Source: Sphingobium sp. Leaf26 (GTDB lineage: Bacteria > Pseudomonadota > Alphaproteobacteria > Sphingomonadales > Sphingomonadaceae). From it: 64,000 nucleotides of DNA. The stretch is from contig NZ_LMKV01000001.1 of NCBI RefSeq assembly GCF_001421665.1, positions 62,230 to 126,229 on the forward strand, written 5' to 3'. The notes under the pieces are model-generated. The model searched no databases. It worked only from the letters and a program-made list of their open reading frames with translations, and was not told where the DNA came from. The translations under genes were made by a program, and so were the position numbers. How positions within the stretch are numbered: the first letter of the stretch is position 1; every line of letters begins with the position of its first letter. Positions 53,788-63,819 of the stretch are shown in pieces.

Positions 53788-56055
53788 ATGGACGATAACA
53801 CCCGCCGCGCCGCCCTCGACTATCACCGCTATCCCCAGCCCGGTAAGCTCCGCATAGAGCCGACCAAGCGCATGGTGAACCAGCGCGACCTTGCGCTGGC
53901 CTATTCGCCGGGCGTCGCCGCCCCCTGCGTGGAGATCGCCGCCGATCCCGACAAGGCGATGGACTATACCGCGCGCGGCAATCTGGTCGCCGTCATTTCC
54001 AACGGTACCGCCGTGCTGGGTCTGGGCGCGATCGGCGCACTGGCATCCAAGCCGGTGATGGAGGGCAAGGCCGTCCTCTTCAAGAAATTCGCCGACATCG
54101 ATGTGTTCGACATCGAAATCGATACGACCGATACGGACGCATTCGTGGATGCCGTCGCGCTGATGGAGCCGACCTTCGGCGGCATCAATCTGGAAGATAT
54201 CAAGGCGCCCGAATGTTTCGAGATCGAACGCCGCCTGAAGGAACGGATGAACATTCCGGTCTTCCATGACGATCAGCATGGCACCGCCATCGTCGTCGCC
54301 GCCGCCGTGCGCAACGCGCTGGTGTTGCAGGGCAAGACGCTGGCCGACGCAAAGCTGGTGACGTCGGGCGCGGGCGCTGCGGCGCTGGCCTGCGTCGACC
54401 TGCTGGTGTCGATGGGGCTGCCAATCGAAAACGTCACCATGACCGACAAGGATGGCGTCATCCATTCGGGTCGCGAAGGCATGCTGCCCAACATGGCGCG
54501 CTATGCCCGCAACACCAATGCGCGCACCCTGCCCGACGTGCTGCCGGGCGCGAACCTGTTCCTGGGCCTGTCCGCGCCGGGCGTGCTGAAGGCCGAATGG
54601 TTGCCGCTGATGGCGCCCAATCCGCTGATCTTCGCGCTGGCCAACCCGGAACCGGAAATCCGCCCGGAAGCCGCACGCGAAGTGCGCCCCGACGCGATCA
54701 TCGCGACCGGCCGGTCGGACTATCCCAACCAGGTCAACAACGTCCTGTGCTTCCCCTACATCTTCCGGGGCGCGCTGGATTGCGGCGCGACGCAGATCAA
54801 CGAAGCGATGAAGGTCGCCGCCGCCGACGCCATCGCCGCGCTGGCCCGCATGCCCGCGCATGACAGCGTGGCGCAGGCCTATGGCGGCCGCAAGCTGGTG
54901 TTCGGCCCGGACTATATCATCCCCACCCCGTTCGACCCGCGCCTGATCGGCGAGATCGCCGTCGCCGTCGCCCGCGCGGCGATGGACAGCGGCGTGGCGA
55001 AGAAGACGCTGGACCTGGACGACTATAAGCGCAGCCTGACCCGTCAGGCGACGCGATCGGGCCAGTTGATGCTGCCGGTGTTCGAAGCCGCGCGCGGCAG
55101 CGCCGTCCGCATCGTCTATGGCGAGGGTGAGGATGAGCGCGTGTTGCGCGCCATTCGCGACGCGCTGGACGAAGGCATTGCGCGCCCGACCATCGTCGCG
55201 CGCCGCCGGATACTGGAACAGAAGCTGCCCGAACTGGGCCTGGGCTTCGAACTGGACCGCGATGTCGATGTCGTCGATCCGGAGACCGACCATCTGGTGA
55301 TGGGCGAACTGGTCGAGGCCTATCGCGCGATCGCATCGCGTCGGGGCGTGCCGGCCGACGAAATCCTGCGTCATGTCTACCGCCGGCCGACCATCACCGC
55401 CGCCATGCTGTTGCAGACCGGTCGGGTGGACGCCGCGCTGGTCGGCGGGCGTTCCGAATATTGGGGCCAGGTCGAACATGTGCTGCGCATCATCGAGCGC
55501 GCGCCGGATCATAGCCGCGTCTATGCGCTGTCGGGCCTGATCCTGGACGCAGGCGCGCTGTTCATCACGGACACCCATATGGTGCCGGACCCGACGCCCG
55601 AACAGATCGCGGAAATGACGCTGGCCGCTTCGGCGGAACTCAAGCATTTCGGCCTGACGCCGCGCGCCGCGCTGCTCTCCCACTCCAATTTCGGCGCGTC
55701 GCACACCGACAGCGCGCGCAAGATGCGCCGCGCGTTCAAGATCGTGCGGGATGCCGCGCCCGACCTCGCCGTGGATGGCGAGATGCACGCCGATGCTGCG
55801 CTCAGCCAGGCTCTGCGCGAGCGGCTGATCCCGGATTCGCGGTTCGAGGGGCCGGCGAACCTGCTGGTCATGCCGAACCTGGACGCAGCCAACATCACGC
55901 TGACCGCGCTGGCGGCCTCCTCCAGCTCGCCGACCGTAGGCCCGATGCTGATGGGCCTGACCAAGCCGATCCATGTGCTGACGCCCGGCGTGACGTCACG
56001 CGGCATCCTCAATCTGACCGCGATCGCGGCGGCGGAAGTCGCGCGGGAAGGCTGA
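53788..56055 (+). CDS. maeB: NADP-dependent malic enzyme (fused phosphotransacetylase-like domain)
   Basis: The protein has 755 residues. The N-terminal malic enzyme domain (about residues 1-430) has [60 protein letters not shown] and the dinucleotide loop [15 protein letters not shown]. The C-terminal domain resembles phosphotransacetylase but in this family is regulatory. It decarboxylates malate to pyruvate with NADP. Neighbouring malate synthase suggests a C4/C2 metabolic cluster, though the two genes point in different directions. Confidence 0.95.
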   Translation: MDDNTRRAALDYHRYPQPGKLRIEPTKRMVNQRDLALAYSPGVAAPCVEIAADPDKAMDYTARGNLVAVISNGTAVLGLGAIGALASKPVMEGKAVLFKKFADIDVFDIEIDTTDTDAFVDAVALMEPTFGGINLEDIKAPECFEIERRLKERMNIPVFHDDQHGTAIVVAAAVRNALVLQGKTLADAKLVTSGAGAAALACVDLLVSMGLPIENVTMTDKDGVIHSGREGMLPNMARYARNTNARTLPDVLPGANLFLGLSAPGVLKAEWLPLMAPNPLIFALANPEPEIRPEAAREVRPDAIIATGRSDYPNQVNNVLCFPYIFRGALDCGATQINEAMKVAAADAIAALARMPAHDSVAQAYGGRKLVFGPDYIIPTPFDPRLIGEIAVAVARAAMDSGVAKKTLDLDDYKRSLTRQATRSGQLMLPVFEAARGSAVRIVYGEGEDERVLRAIRDALDEGIARPTIVARRRILEQKLPELGLGFELDRDVDVVDPETDHLVMGELVEAYRAIASRRGVPADEILRHVYRRPTITAAMLLQTGRVDAALVGGRSEYWGQVEHVLRIIERAPDHSRVYALSGLILDAGALFITDTHMVPDPTPEQIAEMTLAASAELKHFGLTPRAALLSHSNFGASHTDSARKMRRAFKIVRDAAPDLAVDGEMHADAALSQALRERLIPDSRFEGPANLLVMPNLDAANITLTALAASSSSPTVGPMLMGLTKPIHVLTPGVTSRGILNLTAIAAAEVAREG

Positions 56056-56107
56056 ACTTAACCTTTTTGCGCCTATGCTGAACGCGCATGGAGGCATGAG
56101 GACAAGA

Positions 56108-56815
56108 ATGGCGGGTTTCCTGAAACGGTTCGGGCCGAAACTGGCGATCGGCGGCGTGGTGGCGATGACCGCGCTGGTCGTCTTCGCTTCGATCGACCGG
56201 CAAGCGTTCGAGGGTAGGGCTGCGCCGGAAATGGCGGCGGCAGACAACGCCGTGTCCGCGCCTGCGCCCGCCGCAGCCTCGGGCCCCGCCCCGGCCCCCG
56301 CCAAGCCCGTCGAACGGCGCAGCGATCAGGGCATGACCGTCGATCCCCATGCCCTGCGCGTGAAGCACGTGCTCAAGATCGACGGGCCTTTCCGCCATGG
56401 CGACTATGCCTGGGACGAAAAGGGTGCGCCGACTACCGGCCGCGTCATCGTGACGGTCGACCTGCGCGCACAGACATTGTCGGTCTTCCGCGACGGCTAT
56501 GAAATCGGCGCGGCGGTGATCCTCTATGGCGCGACCGACAAGCCCAGCCCCAAGGGCGCCTTCCCGATCACGCAGAAGATCGCGGATTATTATTCGCGCA
56601 CCTACAATAACGCGCCCATGCCGTTCGCCCAGCGACTGACCAGCGACGGCGTCTTCATCCATGGCAGCGACGTGCAATGGGGCCGCGGCACCCATGGCTG
56701 CATCGGCGTGCCCAAGGCTTTTGCCGAAAAGCTGTTCGGCGTGACCAGGGTGGGCGATCTGGTCGTCGTCACCGACGGCAAGATGCTGGACGTCAGCAAG
56801 GCGACGGTCGGCTGA
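56108..56815 (+). CDS. L,D-transpeptidase (YkuD domain)
   Basis: The protein has 235 residues from the ATG at 56108 (MAGFLKRFGPKLAI), preceded by GAGGAC; an ATG at 56096 is an alternative. A membrane segment (about residues 12-28) is followed by an Ala/Pro linker and a YkuD catalytic domain with VFIHGSDVQWGRGTHGCIGV, which holds the catalytic His and Cys. It cross-links peptidoglycan (3-3 links) or attaches proteins in the periplasm. It is the last gene of the malic-enzyme direction. Confidence 0.92.
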   Translation: MAGFLKRFGPKLAIGGVVAMTALVVFASIDRQAFEGRAAPEMAAADNAVSAPAPAAASGPAPAPAKPVERRSDQGMTVDPHALRVKHVLKIDGPFRHGDYAWDEKGAPTTGRVIVTVDLRAQTLSVFRDGYEIGAAVILYGATDKPSPKGAFPITQKIADYYSRTYNNAPMPFAQRLTSDGVFIHGSDVQWGRGTHGCIGVPKAFAEKLFGVTRVGDLVVVTDGKMLDVSKATVG

Positions 56816-56820
56816 TTCCT

Positions 56821-57708
56821 TCATTGTGGCGCGGCCTCGATCGTCGGCTTGCGTCCGGCGGTGAGCGCGCTGCCGCCGGACGCCGCCATGATGCACAGGA
56901 TGGCGATCCACTGAAGCGGCGTGAGCCGCTCGCCCAGCAGGACAAAGCCGATCACCGCCCCCACGGCCGGCGCGGAACTGACCATCAGGCCGAAAACCGG
57001 TGCCGGCAATCGCCGCATCGCCTCCATATCCAGCGAATAGGGCAAGGCGCTGGACAGAAAGGCGATGGCTATGCCCAACGTAAGCACATGGGGGCTGAAC
57101 AGCGCCGCCGTCTGATGGGCGACACCGACCGGCAGGATGAGGATAGCCGCAATCGCCATGCCCCATGCGACCGCGTCGCCGCCCAACGCGCCGGACACGC
57201 GCTTGCCGGTCAGGATATAGATCGCCCAGCAGACCGCCGCCGCCAGGGCAAAGCCGACCCCCAACGGATCGAGCGCCGCATCGCTGCGCAGCGGCAATAG
57301 CAGCAGCAATCCTGCGACCGCCGCCGCCAGCCACAGAAAATCGCGCGGCCGGCGCGATCCGAACAGGACGACGGCCAGCGGCCCGATCACTTCGATCGCA
57401 ATGGCGATGCCGATCGGGATACGGGCGAACGCCTGATAGATGAGGATATTCATCAGCCCCAGCACAGCGCCATAAGCGATGAGCGGCCCGCGCACCCCGT
57501 CAGGAACCACGCGCCGCCACGGCCGACGGAACAGCAACAGCAGAATCGCGCCCAGCCCCACCCGCAGGCTGGTGATGCCATAAGCGCCGACCACGGGAAA
57601 AAGAGTCTTGGCTATGGCCGCGCCCAGCGTAACCGACGTCAGCGACGCCAGTACCGCGCCGGCTCCGACAATCACAGCCCGTCCATCCTGCCCGATTTTT
57701 TCTGTCAT
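56821..57708 (-). CDS. EamA/RhtA-type drug/metabolite transporter
   Basis: The protein has 295 residues from the ATG at 57708 and ten hydrophobic helices in two EamA halves, including GAAIAKTLFPVVGAYGITSL, ALGGDAVAWGMAIAA and VFGLMVSSAPAVGAVIGFVL. The first-half pattern SLRVGLGAILLLLFRRPW matches RhtA, the threonine/homoserine exporter. Substrate prediction from this alone is uncertain. It is divergent from the MFS gene. Confidence 0.85.
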   Translation of the reverse strand: MTEKIGQDGRAVIVGAGAVLASLTSVTLGAAIAKTLFPVVGAYGITSLRVGLGAILLLLFRRPWRRVVPDGVRGPLIAYGAVLGLMNILIYQAFARIPIGIAIAIEVIGPLAVVLFGSRRPRDFLWLAAAVAGLLLLLPLRSDAALDPLGVGFALAAAVCWAIYILTGKRVSGALGGDAVAWGMAIAAILILPVGVAHQTAALFSPHVLTLGIAIAFLSSALPYSLDMEAMRRLPAPVFGLMVSSAPAVGAVIGFVLLGERLTPLQWIAILCIMAASGGSALTAGRKPTIEAAPQ

Positions 57709-57872
57709 AGCAGCGCTATAGCCGATCCCGTGCCCGCCACGAACCGCAATTGATTGCAGAAACCGGTATCGCAAGTGCAATAAACTCATACGAATGCAGG
57801 GTTGACCAGCGCTGTCATCAAGCCCAATTGCGGGACTTCCGTATCTTTTTGCAACGCAGCATGGAGCTGGCC

Positions 57873-59069
57873 ATGGCCCCCCGCACCCACAGCGCGCATC
57901 CCGCGCTCGTCCTTTTCGCCCTGTCGGTGGGGGCCTTCGCGATCGGCACGACCGAATTTGCGGCGATGAGCCTGCTGCCCTTCTTTGCCCGCGACCTGGG
58001 CATCGACATCACCATCGCGGGCCATGCGATCAGCGCCTATGCGCTGGGCGTGGTGGCGGGCGCGCCGGTGATCGCCGCCCTTGGCGCGCGGCTGCCGCGC
58101 CGGACGCTGCTGATCGGCCTGATGGCGATGTTCGCCGTGGGCAACGCCCTGTCGGCCCTGTCTCCCAGCTACCACTGGATGCTGCTGTTCCGCTTCCTGT
58201 CAGGCCTGCCGCATGGCGCTTATTTCGGCGTCGCCGCGCTGGTCGCCGCCAGCCTGGTGCCGATCGAGAAGCGCACGCTCGCCATCGCCAAGGTGATGTC
58301 CGGCCTGACCCTGGCCACCGTGCTGGGCGTGCCGGTCGCCAACTGGATGGGTCAGGCGCTGGGCTGGCGTTCCGGCTTCTTCGTCGTGGCGGCCCTCGCC
58401 GTCGCCACGGTGACGCTGGTGGCGCTCTACGCCCCGCGCGACGGCGGCGATGCCAAGGCCAGCCCGATGCGCGAACTGACCGCGCTGGGCAAGGGACAGG
58501 TGTGGCTGACGTTGCTGACCGGCGCGATCGGTTTCGGCGGCCTGTTCGCCGTCTACACCTATGTCGCCTCGACCATGATGGAAGTCACCCATGTGTCGGA
58601 AACCTATGTTCCGGTAATCTTGGCGATCTTCGGTATCGGCATGACGCTGGGCAATCTGATCATCGCCTGGCTGGCAGACAAGGCGCGCAACCGCACCGTC
58701 ATCGGCGTGCTGCTGTGGAGCGCCGGATCGCTGGCGCTGTTCCCGCTGATGGCCGGCAATATCTGGACGCTCGGCCTGATCGTGTTCCTGATCGGCATTG
58801 GCGGGGGTCTTGGCACGCCGTTACAGGCGCGCCTGATGGATGTGTCGGGCGATGCGCAGACGCTGGCCGCGGCGCTGCATCACAGCGCCTTCAACGTCGC
58901 CAATGCGGTCGGCCCCTGGCTGGGCGGCCTGTCGATCGCGGCGGGCTATGGGCTGGTGTCGACCGGCTGGATCGGCGCGGCGCTGGCGCTGGCCGGCCTG
59001 GCCGTCTTCCTGCTGGCGATCACGCTGGAACGGCGCCCGTCCGGCATGATGCCTGTCGCCGCCGAATAA
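57873..59069 (+). CDS. MFS transporter (DHA1/AraJ-like)
   Basis: The protein has 398 residues from the ATG at 57873; GGAG lies 7 bases upstream, and an ATG at 57861 is an alternative. Twelve hydrophobic helices are visible. FAIGTTEFAAMSLLPFFARD at helix 1 and GLPHGAYFGVAALVAASLVP in helix 4 are marks of the DHA1 AraJ/PbuE group. These proteins export sugars, purines or drugs. There is no neighbouring regulator gene to suggest a substrate. Confidence 0.88.
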   Translation: MAPRTHSAHPALVLFALSVGAFAIGTTEFAAMSLLPFFARDLGIDITIAGHAISAYALGVVAGAPVIAALGARLPRRTLLIGLMAMFAVGNALSALSPSYHWMLLFRFLSGLPHGAYFGVAALVAASLVPIEKRTLAIAKVMSGLTLATVLGVPVANWMGQALGWRSGFFVVAALAVATVTLVALYAPRDGGDAKASPMRELTALGKGQVWLTLLTGAIGFGGLFAVYTYVASTMMEVTHVSETYVPVILAIFGIGMTLGNLIIAWLADKARNRTVIGVLLWSAGSLALFPLMAGNIWTLGLIVFLIGIGGGLGTPLQARLMDVSGDAQTLAAALHHSAFNVANAVGPWLGGLSIAAGYGLVSTGWIGAALALAGLAVFLLAITLERRPSGMMPVAAE

Positions 59070-59109
59070 GCCGCTTTCCCCCGGTCAACCCGCCGGATAA
59101 GGCGGGGCC

Positions 59110-60249
59110 ATGAACGATCTGGCGAGAGAAGCGAAACTGGCGGAATCGGCGATGGCCGCCCTGCGGCGCGGCGATGCGCCGGCGGCATTGGCGACTCTGC
59201 GCACCATGACCGACCCGCCAGCGATGCTGCTGGCGCAGGCCTGCAACCGCAGCGGCGATCTGGATGGGGAGGCGGCGGCGTTGCGGCGCATGCTGGACGC
59301 CGACATGCGCAGCCTGCCCGCCCTGATCGCCATGGGCCAGAATGCGGTGCGACGCGGCGACGAGCGCGGCTCGATCAACTGGTTCCGCGCCGCCCTGGCG
59401 CAGGCCGCCGCGACCGGCGCGCCGCCGCAGCTTCAGCCGCTGCTGCAACAGGCGCAGGCGAGCGTCGCACAATCCAGCCAGCGGTTCGAGGATCATCTGA
59501 CCGCCGCGATCCGCGACCTGCCGTCCCTGCCGCGCATCGCCCATGCCACCGACCTGCTGCTCGGCAAGCGCGACCTCTATCTGCAACAGCCCAGCATGTT
59601 CTACTTCCCCGGCCTGCCCCAGCGCGCCTTCTACGAGCGCGCCGAATTCGACTGGGTCGCGCCGATGGAGGCGATGACCGACGCGATCGTTGCGGAACTC
59701 GCGGCGGTGCGCGCGCAGGAGGCGGACTTCGCCCCCTATGTCCAGACCGCAGAGGATCGCCCTGCCCCCAATAATCCGCTGCGCGACGATGATAGCTGGG
59801 GGGCGCTCTATTTCTGGCAGGGCGGCGCCCCGGTGGAAGACAATGCGCGACGCTGCCCCTCGGTCATGGCCGCGCTGGCGCTGGCGCCGATGCCGGCAAT
59901 CGCGGGACGTTCGCCCATGGCGCTCTGGTCGCTGCTCAAGCCCGGCACCCATATCCAGCCGCATCATGGCCTGCTCAACACCCGGCTGATCTGCCACCTG
60001 CCGCTGCTGGTGCCCGGCGACTGCGCCTTGCGCGTGGGGGCGGAGACCCGCGCCTGGCGCAAGGGCGAGATGCTGCTGTTCGACGACAGTATCGAGCATG
60101 AAGCCTGGAACCGCAGCGGCGACACCCGCGTCGTCCTGTTGTTCGAAGTCTGGCGGCCGGAAATAGACGCGGAGGAACGGGAGGCGTTGACCCGGCTGTT
60201 CCAGGCAATCGACCTGTTCGGCCCGGCGCAGGTCGATACCGGCGGCTGA
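59110..60249 (+). CDS. aspartyl/asparaginyl beta-hydroxylase domain protein with N-terminal TPR
   Basis: The protein has 379 residues. Residues 1-140 form TPR-like helices (AMAALRRGDAPAALATLRTM, AMGQNAVRRGDERGSINWFR). The C-terminal part has the AspH/LpxO-like 2-oxoglutarate, Fe(II) dioxygenase motifs: GTHIQPHHGLLNTRLICHLP with iron-binding His, and LLFDDSIEHEAWNRSGDTRV with the second His. Relatives hydroxylate peptide residues or lipid A acyl chains. The TPR front suggests protein binding. The substrate is unknown. Confidence 0.88.
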   Translation: MNDLAREAKLAESAMAALRRGDAPAALATLRTMTDPPAMLLAQACNRSGDLDGEAAALRRMLDADMRSLPALIAMGQNAVRRGDERGSINWFRAALAQAAATGAPPQLQPLLQQAQASVAQSSQRFEDHLTAAIRDLPSLPRIAHATDLLLGKRDLYLQQPSMFYFPGLPQRAFYERAEFDWVAPMEAMTDAIVAELAAVRAQEADFAPYVQTAEDRPAPNNPLRDDDSWGALYFWQGGAPVEDNARRCPSVMAALALAPMPAIAGRSPMALWSLLKPGTHIQPHHGLLNTRLICHLPLLVPGDCALRVGAETRAWRKGEMLLFDDSIEHEAWNRSGDTRVVLLFEVWRPEIDAEEREALTRLFQAIDLFGPAQVDTGG

Positions 60250-60339
60250 GCCGTTGCAGAGGCGCGTAATGTCGTTATAGGCAGGCGTAACAATATAACA
60301 GGGGATGTCCACGGCGCCATAGCTTTACGGATATCGCTC

Positions 60340-60966
60340 ATGCCCCCTGTCATCCCCACCCAGCAGACGACGGCCCGGCCCCACAGCCTGGCCGAGGATG
60401 GCTATGCCATCGCCATCGGATGCGCCTTCATCGCCATGGGGCTGATGCTGTTGAAGGCCGCCAATCTGGTGACGGGCGGCATGGCCGGCATCGCGCTGCT
60501 GCTCTCCTACCTCATCCCCTGGTCGCCCGCCGCGTTGTTCCTGCTCATCAACATCCCCTTCTTCCTGTTCGCCGGGCGGGCGATGGGCGCTGCCTTTGGC
60601 CTCAAGACCCTGTTCGCCAACGTCGCGATCATGGGCGTGGGGCTGGCCATGCCGGTTGCGCTTCAGATCGCCCGCATCAGCCCCTTCTTCGCCGCGCTGT
60701 TCGGCGGCTCCATCATCGGTTTCGGCATATTGGCGATCGCCCGCCATGGGGCGGGTGTCGGCGGCGTGGGTGTGGTGGCGCTGATCCTGCACCGGCGGCG
60801 CGGCTGGAATGCCGGACGCACGCAGATGCTGTGCGATATCGCGATCCTGCTGGCGTCGCTACCATTGCTCAGCTTGGAACGGTTCGGTTTGTCGGTCCTA
60901 TCGGCCGCCGCCATGAACATGGTGCTGATCGTCAATCACAGGCCGGGGCGCTATATCGGCCACTAA
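60340..60966 (+). CDS. YitT family membrane protein
   Basis: The protein has 208 residues and five hydrophobic helices: GYAIAIGCAFIAMGLMLLKA, ALFLLINIPFFLFAGRAMG, and a C-terminal set. KAANLVTGGMAGIALLLSY is the conserved YitT/DUF161 loop. The function of the family is unknown; a role in transport or envelope homeostasis has been suggested. It is convergent with the lipoprotein gene (stops overlap by 4 bases). Confidence 0.85.
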   Translation: MPPVIPTQQTTARPHSLAEDGYAIAIGCAFIAMGLMLLKAANLVTGGMAGIALLLSYLIPWSPAALFLLINIPFFLFAGRAMGAAFGLKTLFANVAIMGVGLAMPVALQIARISPFFAALFGGSIIGFGILAIARHGAGVGGVGVVALILHRRRGWNAGRTQMLCDIAILLASLPLLSLERFGLSVLSAAAMNMVLIVNHRPGRYIGH

Positions 60967-61493
60967 CGCTCACACAGCGCGTCGCCGCCACTGTCGCGCG
61001 CGCGCAGGGCGCTGGCGGCGTCACCGGCGATCCGGGGGAAGCTGACCCCCTCCAGCGAGCCGCGCCCCCGGCACAGGTCGGCGCAGGCCATGTCGACCAC
61101 GCCGGGCAGCGCCACCTGATCGCCATCATATTGGGCGACGACGATGCAGCGGTCCCCGCCCTTGAAGCTGAGGATCAGCTTGTCGCCCGCGCGCCGTGCC
61201 GTCCCCTGCCCGCGACAGCTTTGATCTTCGCCGAAATTGGCCTGCAAACCGAAGCGGAAGGACGCATCCTTCGCCGGCATGACGCACAGCAGGTCGCGTC
61301 CGGCCTCATGGCTGCGCTGATACAGGCCGACCGGCGATGTCTTGCTCGTGTCGGTGATCGCGCCGCTCTCGATCGCGGCGCGCTCCAGCCCGGACACCGG
61401 CGCGCCCCCTGCATCCGGCGCGGCGTCGACCGGCACCGGAGCACGCTGGCATGCCGCCAGCAGGATCAGGACAGCGAGGCTAGCCCGCCGCAT
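60963..61493 (-). CDS. lipoprotein of unknown function
   Basis: The protein has 176 residues from the ATG at 61493, with a lipoprotein signal ([15 protein letters not shown], lipobox LAAC). The mature part holds six cysteines, including pairs such as DLLCVM and CADLCRGRG, that could form disulfides in the periplasm. No family is recognised. It overlaps the end of hisI by 14 bases and is transcribed with it. Confidence 0.72.
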   Translation of the reverse strand: MRRASLAVLILLAACQRAPVPVDAAPDAGGAPVSGLERAAIESGAITDTSKTSPVGLYQRSHEAGRDLLCVMPAKDASFRFGLQANFGEDQSCRGQGTARRAGDKLILSFKGGDRCIVVAQYDGDQVALPGVVDMACADLCRGRGSLEGVSFPRIAGDAASALRARDSGGDALCER

Positions 61494-61875
61494 CAGCCGC
61501 GCGGTCAACCACAGGATCGACCCGCGTCAGGCCATCCGGCCCGACCCGGCGAAAGAAGCAGGAGCGCGCGCCGGTATGGCAGGTGGGACCGGCCGGCACC
61601 GCCTTCACCCACACGGCGTCCTGATCGCAATCTATGCGGATGTCGCGCACTTGCAGCATATGCCCGGACGTCTCGCCCTTCTTCCACAACGACTGGCGGC
61701 TGCGCGACCAGAAATGCGCCAGCCCCGTCTCGATCGTCAGGGCCAGCGCCTGCGCATTCATATGCGCGACCATCAGCAGGTCGCCGCCCGCCGCATCGGT
61801 CACTACGGCCGTGATCAGGCCGTTGTCGTCATATTTGGGATTGAGGGCCAGCCCCGTGTCGCGCGCGTCGGTCAT
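61480..61875 (-). CDS. hisI: phosphoribosyl-AMP cyclohydrolase
   Basis: HisI opens the adenine ring of phosphoribosyl-AMP in histidine synthesis. The 131-residue protein starts at the ATG at 61875 ([17 protein letters not shown]). It has [37 protein letters not shown], and the metal-binding [20 protein letters not shown] followed by SCFF. There is no fused HisE domain. A GCATCG...GTGGGAACCG repeat lies 15 bases upstream, within the leader. Confidence 0.94.
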   Translation of the reverse strand: MTDARDTGLALNPKYDDNGLITAVVTDAAGGDLLMVAHMNAQALALTIETGLAHFWSRSRQSLWKKGETSGHMLQVRDIRIDCDQDAVWVKAVPAGPTCHTGARSCFFRRVGPDGLTRVDPVVDRAADAAG

Positions 61876-61889
61876 GCGCGCGCTATAGA

Positions 61890-61921
61890 GCATCGGGCCG
61901 AAAAGTGGGAACCGCTTTTGC
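61890..61921. repeat. copy of the dispersed GTGGGAACCG repeat in the hisI leader
   Basis: This 32-base block shares GCATCG, CGAAAAGTGGGAACCG and CTTTTGC with the first hairpin of 17658-17703, and carries an inner inverted repeat (AAAAG/CTTTT). It sits just before hisI and would be part of the mRNA leader. Confidence 0.7.
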
Positions 61922-61998
61922 ATGGCGCGACACAGGAAATGCGCGCCTGTCCCCGGCCGGGACAGCTCCCTTCGGATCGGGAGCAAGTATTTGAAAAA

Positions 61999-62076
61999 TG
62001 GGGCGATCGACGGGATCCGAACCCGCGACCTCCGGTACCACAAACCGGCGCTCTAACCAACTGAGCTACGACCGCC
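61999..62076 (-). tRNA. tRNA-His (GTG)
   Basis: The minus strand folds into a full cloverleaf with anticodon loop TTGTGGT (anticodon GTG), the extra 5' G (G-1) paired with discriminator C73, which is the identity pair of tRNA-His, acceptor GCGGTCG with CGATCGC, T-loop TTCGGAT and encoded CCA at 61999-62001. Confidence 0.95.
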
Positions 62077-62175
62077 ACAGGGGCCTATGCCCTGAGAGAA
62101 GGGCCACATATGCGGCCCGATAGCGGGCGTCAAGCGCACAATTGCCGTCACGCTGCAATGACGCACATTATCCCG

Positions 62176-62772
62176 TCATTTGTCGGCCAGGGGGCCGACC
62201 GCATCCTCCCACGGCAATATGGTGAGATCGGGCCAAAGCGCCGCCCACCGCTGCGATTTGCGTTGATAGAAGGCCCGGTCGATCAGCGTTGCATTGCCCC
62301 GGACACAAGGCGCCAGAAAATCATCGAGGCCAAAGGGCGCGGACAGATGCGCATCGCTGATCGCCACCGCCGACACCGTAGTTGGAAACGTCTCCGTCGC
62401 GGCGCGGGCGGACAGATAGGGTGAAATCGGGATGCCAAAGCGGTCAGGATACCAGAGATGCACCCGCGCCTGATTCTTGACGTCCAGCCGGATCGGCAGG
62501 TCGGCGAACAGTTCCGCCGCATGCGCCGCAGCGCGCGCCTCCCCCGCTTCGGACAGGTCCTCGGGATCGAAATAGATGATGTCGGCATCGTCCATGCCGT
62601 GCAGCGGCGGAAGATCGAAGCACCTGTTCCACCACGCCTGCGCCAGCATGCTGCCGGACAGCCAGGCATCGGGCAGGCCCAGCAGCGGCCAGCGGCGCAG
62701 CATCGGGCCGGCGACGACATGGTCCAGGGCGATCCGCCGCACCGTATGTTCCTGTGCCGCCCGCCTTATCAT
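62176..62772 (-). CDS. nucleotidyltransferase family protein (NTP_transf_9/DUF925)
   Basis: The protein has 198 residues with MDDADIIYFDPEDLSEAGEA (Asp pair of the nucleotidyl-transfer site), LPIRLDVKNQARVHLWYPDR and FPTTVSAVAI, matching the DUF925 subgroup. The reaction and acceptor are unknown. It lies 10 bases after the rlpA stop on the same strand, so it is probably co-transcribed with it. Confidence 0.87.
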   Translation of the reverse strand: MIRRAAQEHTVRRIALDHVVAGPMLRRWPLLGLPDAWLSGSMLAQAWWNRCFDLPPLHGMDDADIIYFDPEDLSEAGEARAAAHAAELFADLPIRLDVKNQARVHLWYPDRFGIPISPYLSARAATETFPTTVSAVAISDAHLSAPFGLDDFLAPCVRGNATLIDRAFYQRKSQRWAALWPDLTILPWEDAVGPLADK

Positions 62773-62782
62773 GACACGCTCG

Positions 62783-63361
62783 TCACGGCACGGAGGCCTG
62801 CAACTGCGCGCGCAGATTGGTCAGGATGCGTTCCGGCACGCGCGGCCGCTCCGGCGCGGCCTTGCCCTTGCGCAGTTTCTCCCGATCCTTTTCCGGCGGA
62901 TCGACAATGCGGACGCGCACCGCCGCATGGCCCTGCGCCCGGATGCCCAGTTGCTCCGCCGCGCCGCGCGACAGGTCGATGATCCTGCCTCGCCCGGCGA
63001 AGGGGCCGCGATCGTTGATCCGCACCAATATGGTGCGCCCCGTATCCAGCGCCGTCACCTCGACATAGCTGGGCAGCGGCAGGCTGACATGCGCGCCCGT
63101 CACCCATTTGGCGCGGAACTGCTCACCATTGGCGGTGCGATTACCCGATTCCGACCCGTACCAACTGGCATAGCCCAGCATGTCGTAACCAGGATCGGCA
63201 GCGGGTACATAGGTGGAGCCGCGCACCGTGTAGGGCGGGCCGATCTTCACCGGCATATCCCGGACGGGACGATAATGGCCACCGCCACAGGCCGACAGCA
63301 GCAACGCCGCCCCCAATACCCAAACCGCCCCGATCGCCCTGCCCGCTTGTCGTCCCGTCAT
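62783..63361 (-). CDS. rlpA: septal ring lytic transglycosylase-like lipoprotein RlpA
   Basis: The protein has 192 residues with a lipoprotein signal (GAALLLSAC) and a DPBB domain: GYASWYGSESGNRTANGEQF, LPSYVEVTALDTGRTILVRI and NDRGPFAGRGRIIDLSRGAA, the catalytic-type RlpA core. There is no C-terminal SPOR domain, so binding to septal naked glycan is not expected by that route. RlpA cleaves naked glycan strands in the envelope. It is first in a two-gene unit with the nucleotidyltransferase. Confidence 0.93.
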   Translation of the reverse strand: MTGRQAGRAIGAVWVLGAALLLSACGGGHYRPVRDMPVKIGPPYTVRGSTYVPAADPGYDMLGYASWYGSESGNRTANGEQFRAKWVTGAHVSLPLPSYVEVTALDTGRTILVRINDRGPFAGRGRIIDLSRGAAEQLGIRAQGHAAVRVRIVDPPEKDREKLRKGKAAPERPRVPERILTNLRAQLQASVP

Positions 63362-63564
63362 CCCGCCTTCCTAACGCCGCGTACCGGCGGGGTCGAGGGG
63401 CGGGTTGGCGGGGAGGGATGATGAGAGGATAACGAACTGCCATACGGTTACTGTCACGAGATGTATGGAAAGTCTGAAAGCGACCATTTTTGGACTATGA
63501 AGGCCGACTTGCCACGCCCTACAATCGGACATAGGTTGCGCTATGGCCACATCGGGGCACCTTA

Positions 63565-63741
63565 ATGAATGATCGAGTATACAGGCTGGTAGCCGTGATA
63601 GGATTGATTTTCACCGTCATAGGAGGCTTGGCTCATCTTCGCGTATTCATACTTAGCAATCATATAGAGAATTTGATGTTTGGCGGGATGATTGTAGCTT
63701 GGATTGCCATGTTCGCGATGGAGCGCGTTTATCGACGCTAA
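63565..63741 (+). CDS. small two-helix membrane protein (58 residues)
   Basis: A 58-codon frame runs from the ATG at 63565 to the TAA at 63741. It has a basic start (MNDRVYRL), a first hydrophobic stretch (VAVIGLIFTVIGGLAHLRVF), a polar loop (SNHIENLM) and a second (FGGMIVAWIAMFAMERVYRR). The bases are richer in A/T than the core genome here. No family is recognised. It lies 79 bases before the CdiI-like gene and might belong to the same cargo. Confidence 0.5.
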   Translation: MNDRVYRLVAVIGLIFTVIGGLAHLRVFILSNHIENLMFGGMIVAWIAMFAMERVYRR

Positions 63742-63819
63742 TCGACCAATGACAGATGTTCCCACCGGCCCCACGCTGCGTGTGTTGCGGACATCCGACG
63801 CTGATGACAATATCGCGTC

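Noticed and set aside
52834..55974. Very long minus-strand open frame (over 1000 codons) opposite lysR and maeB
   Set aside because: It is a GC-rich shadow. The plus-strand genes have clear motifs and normal lengths; the antisense translation is Arg/Gln/His-rich without any family.
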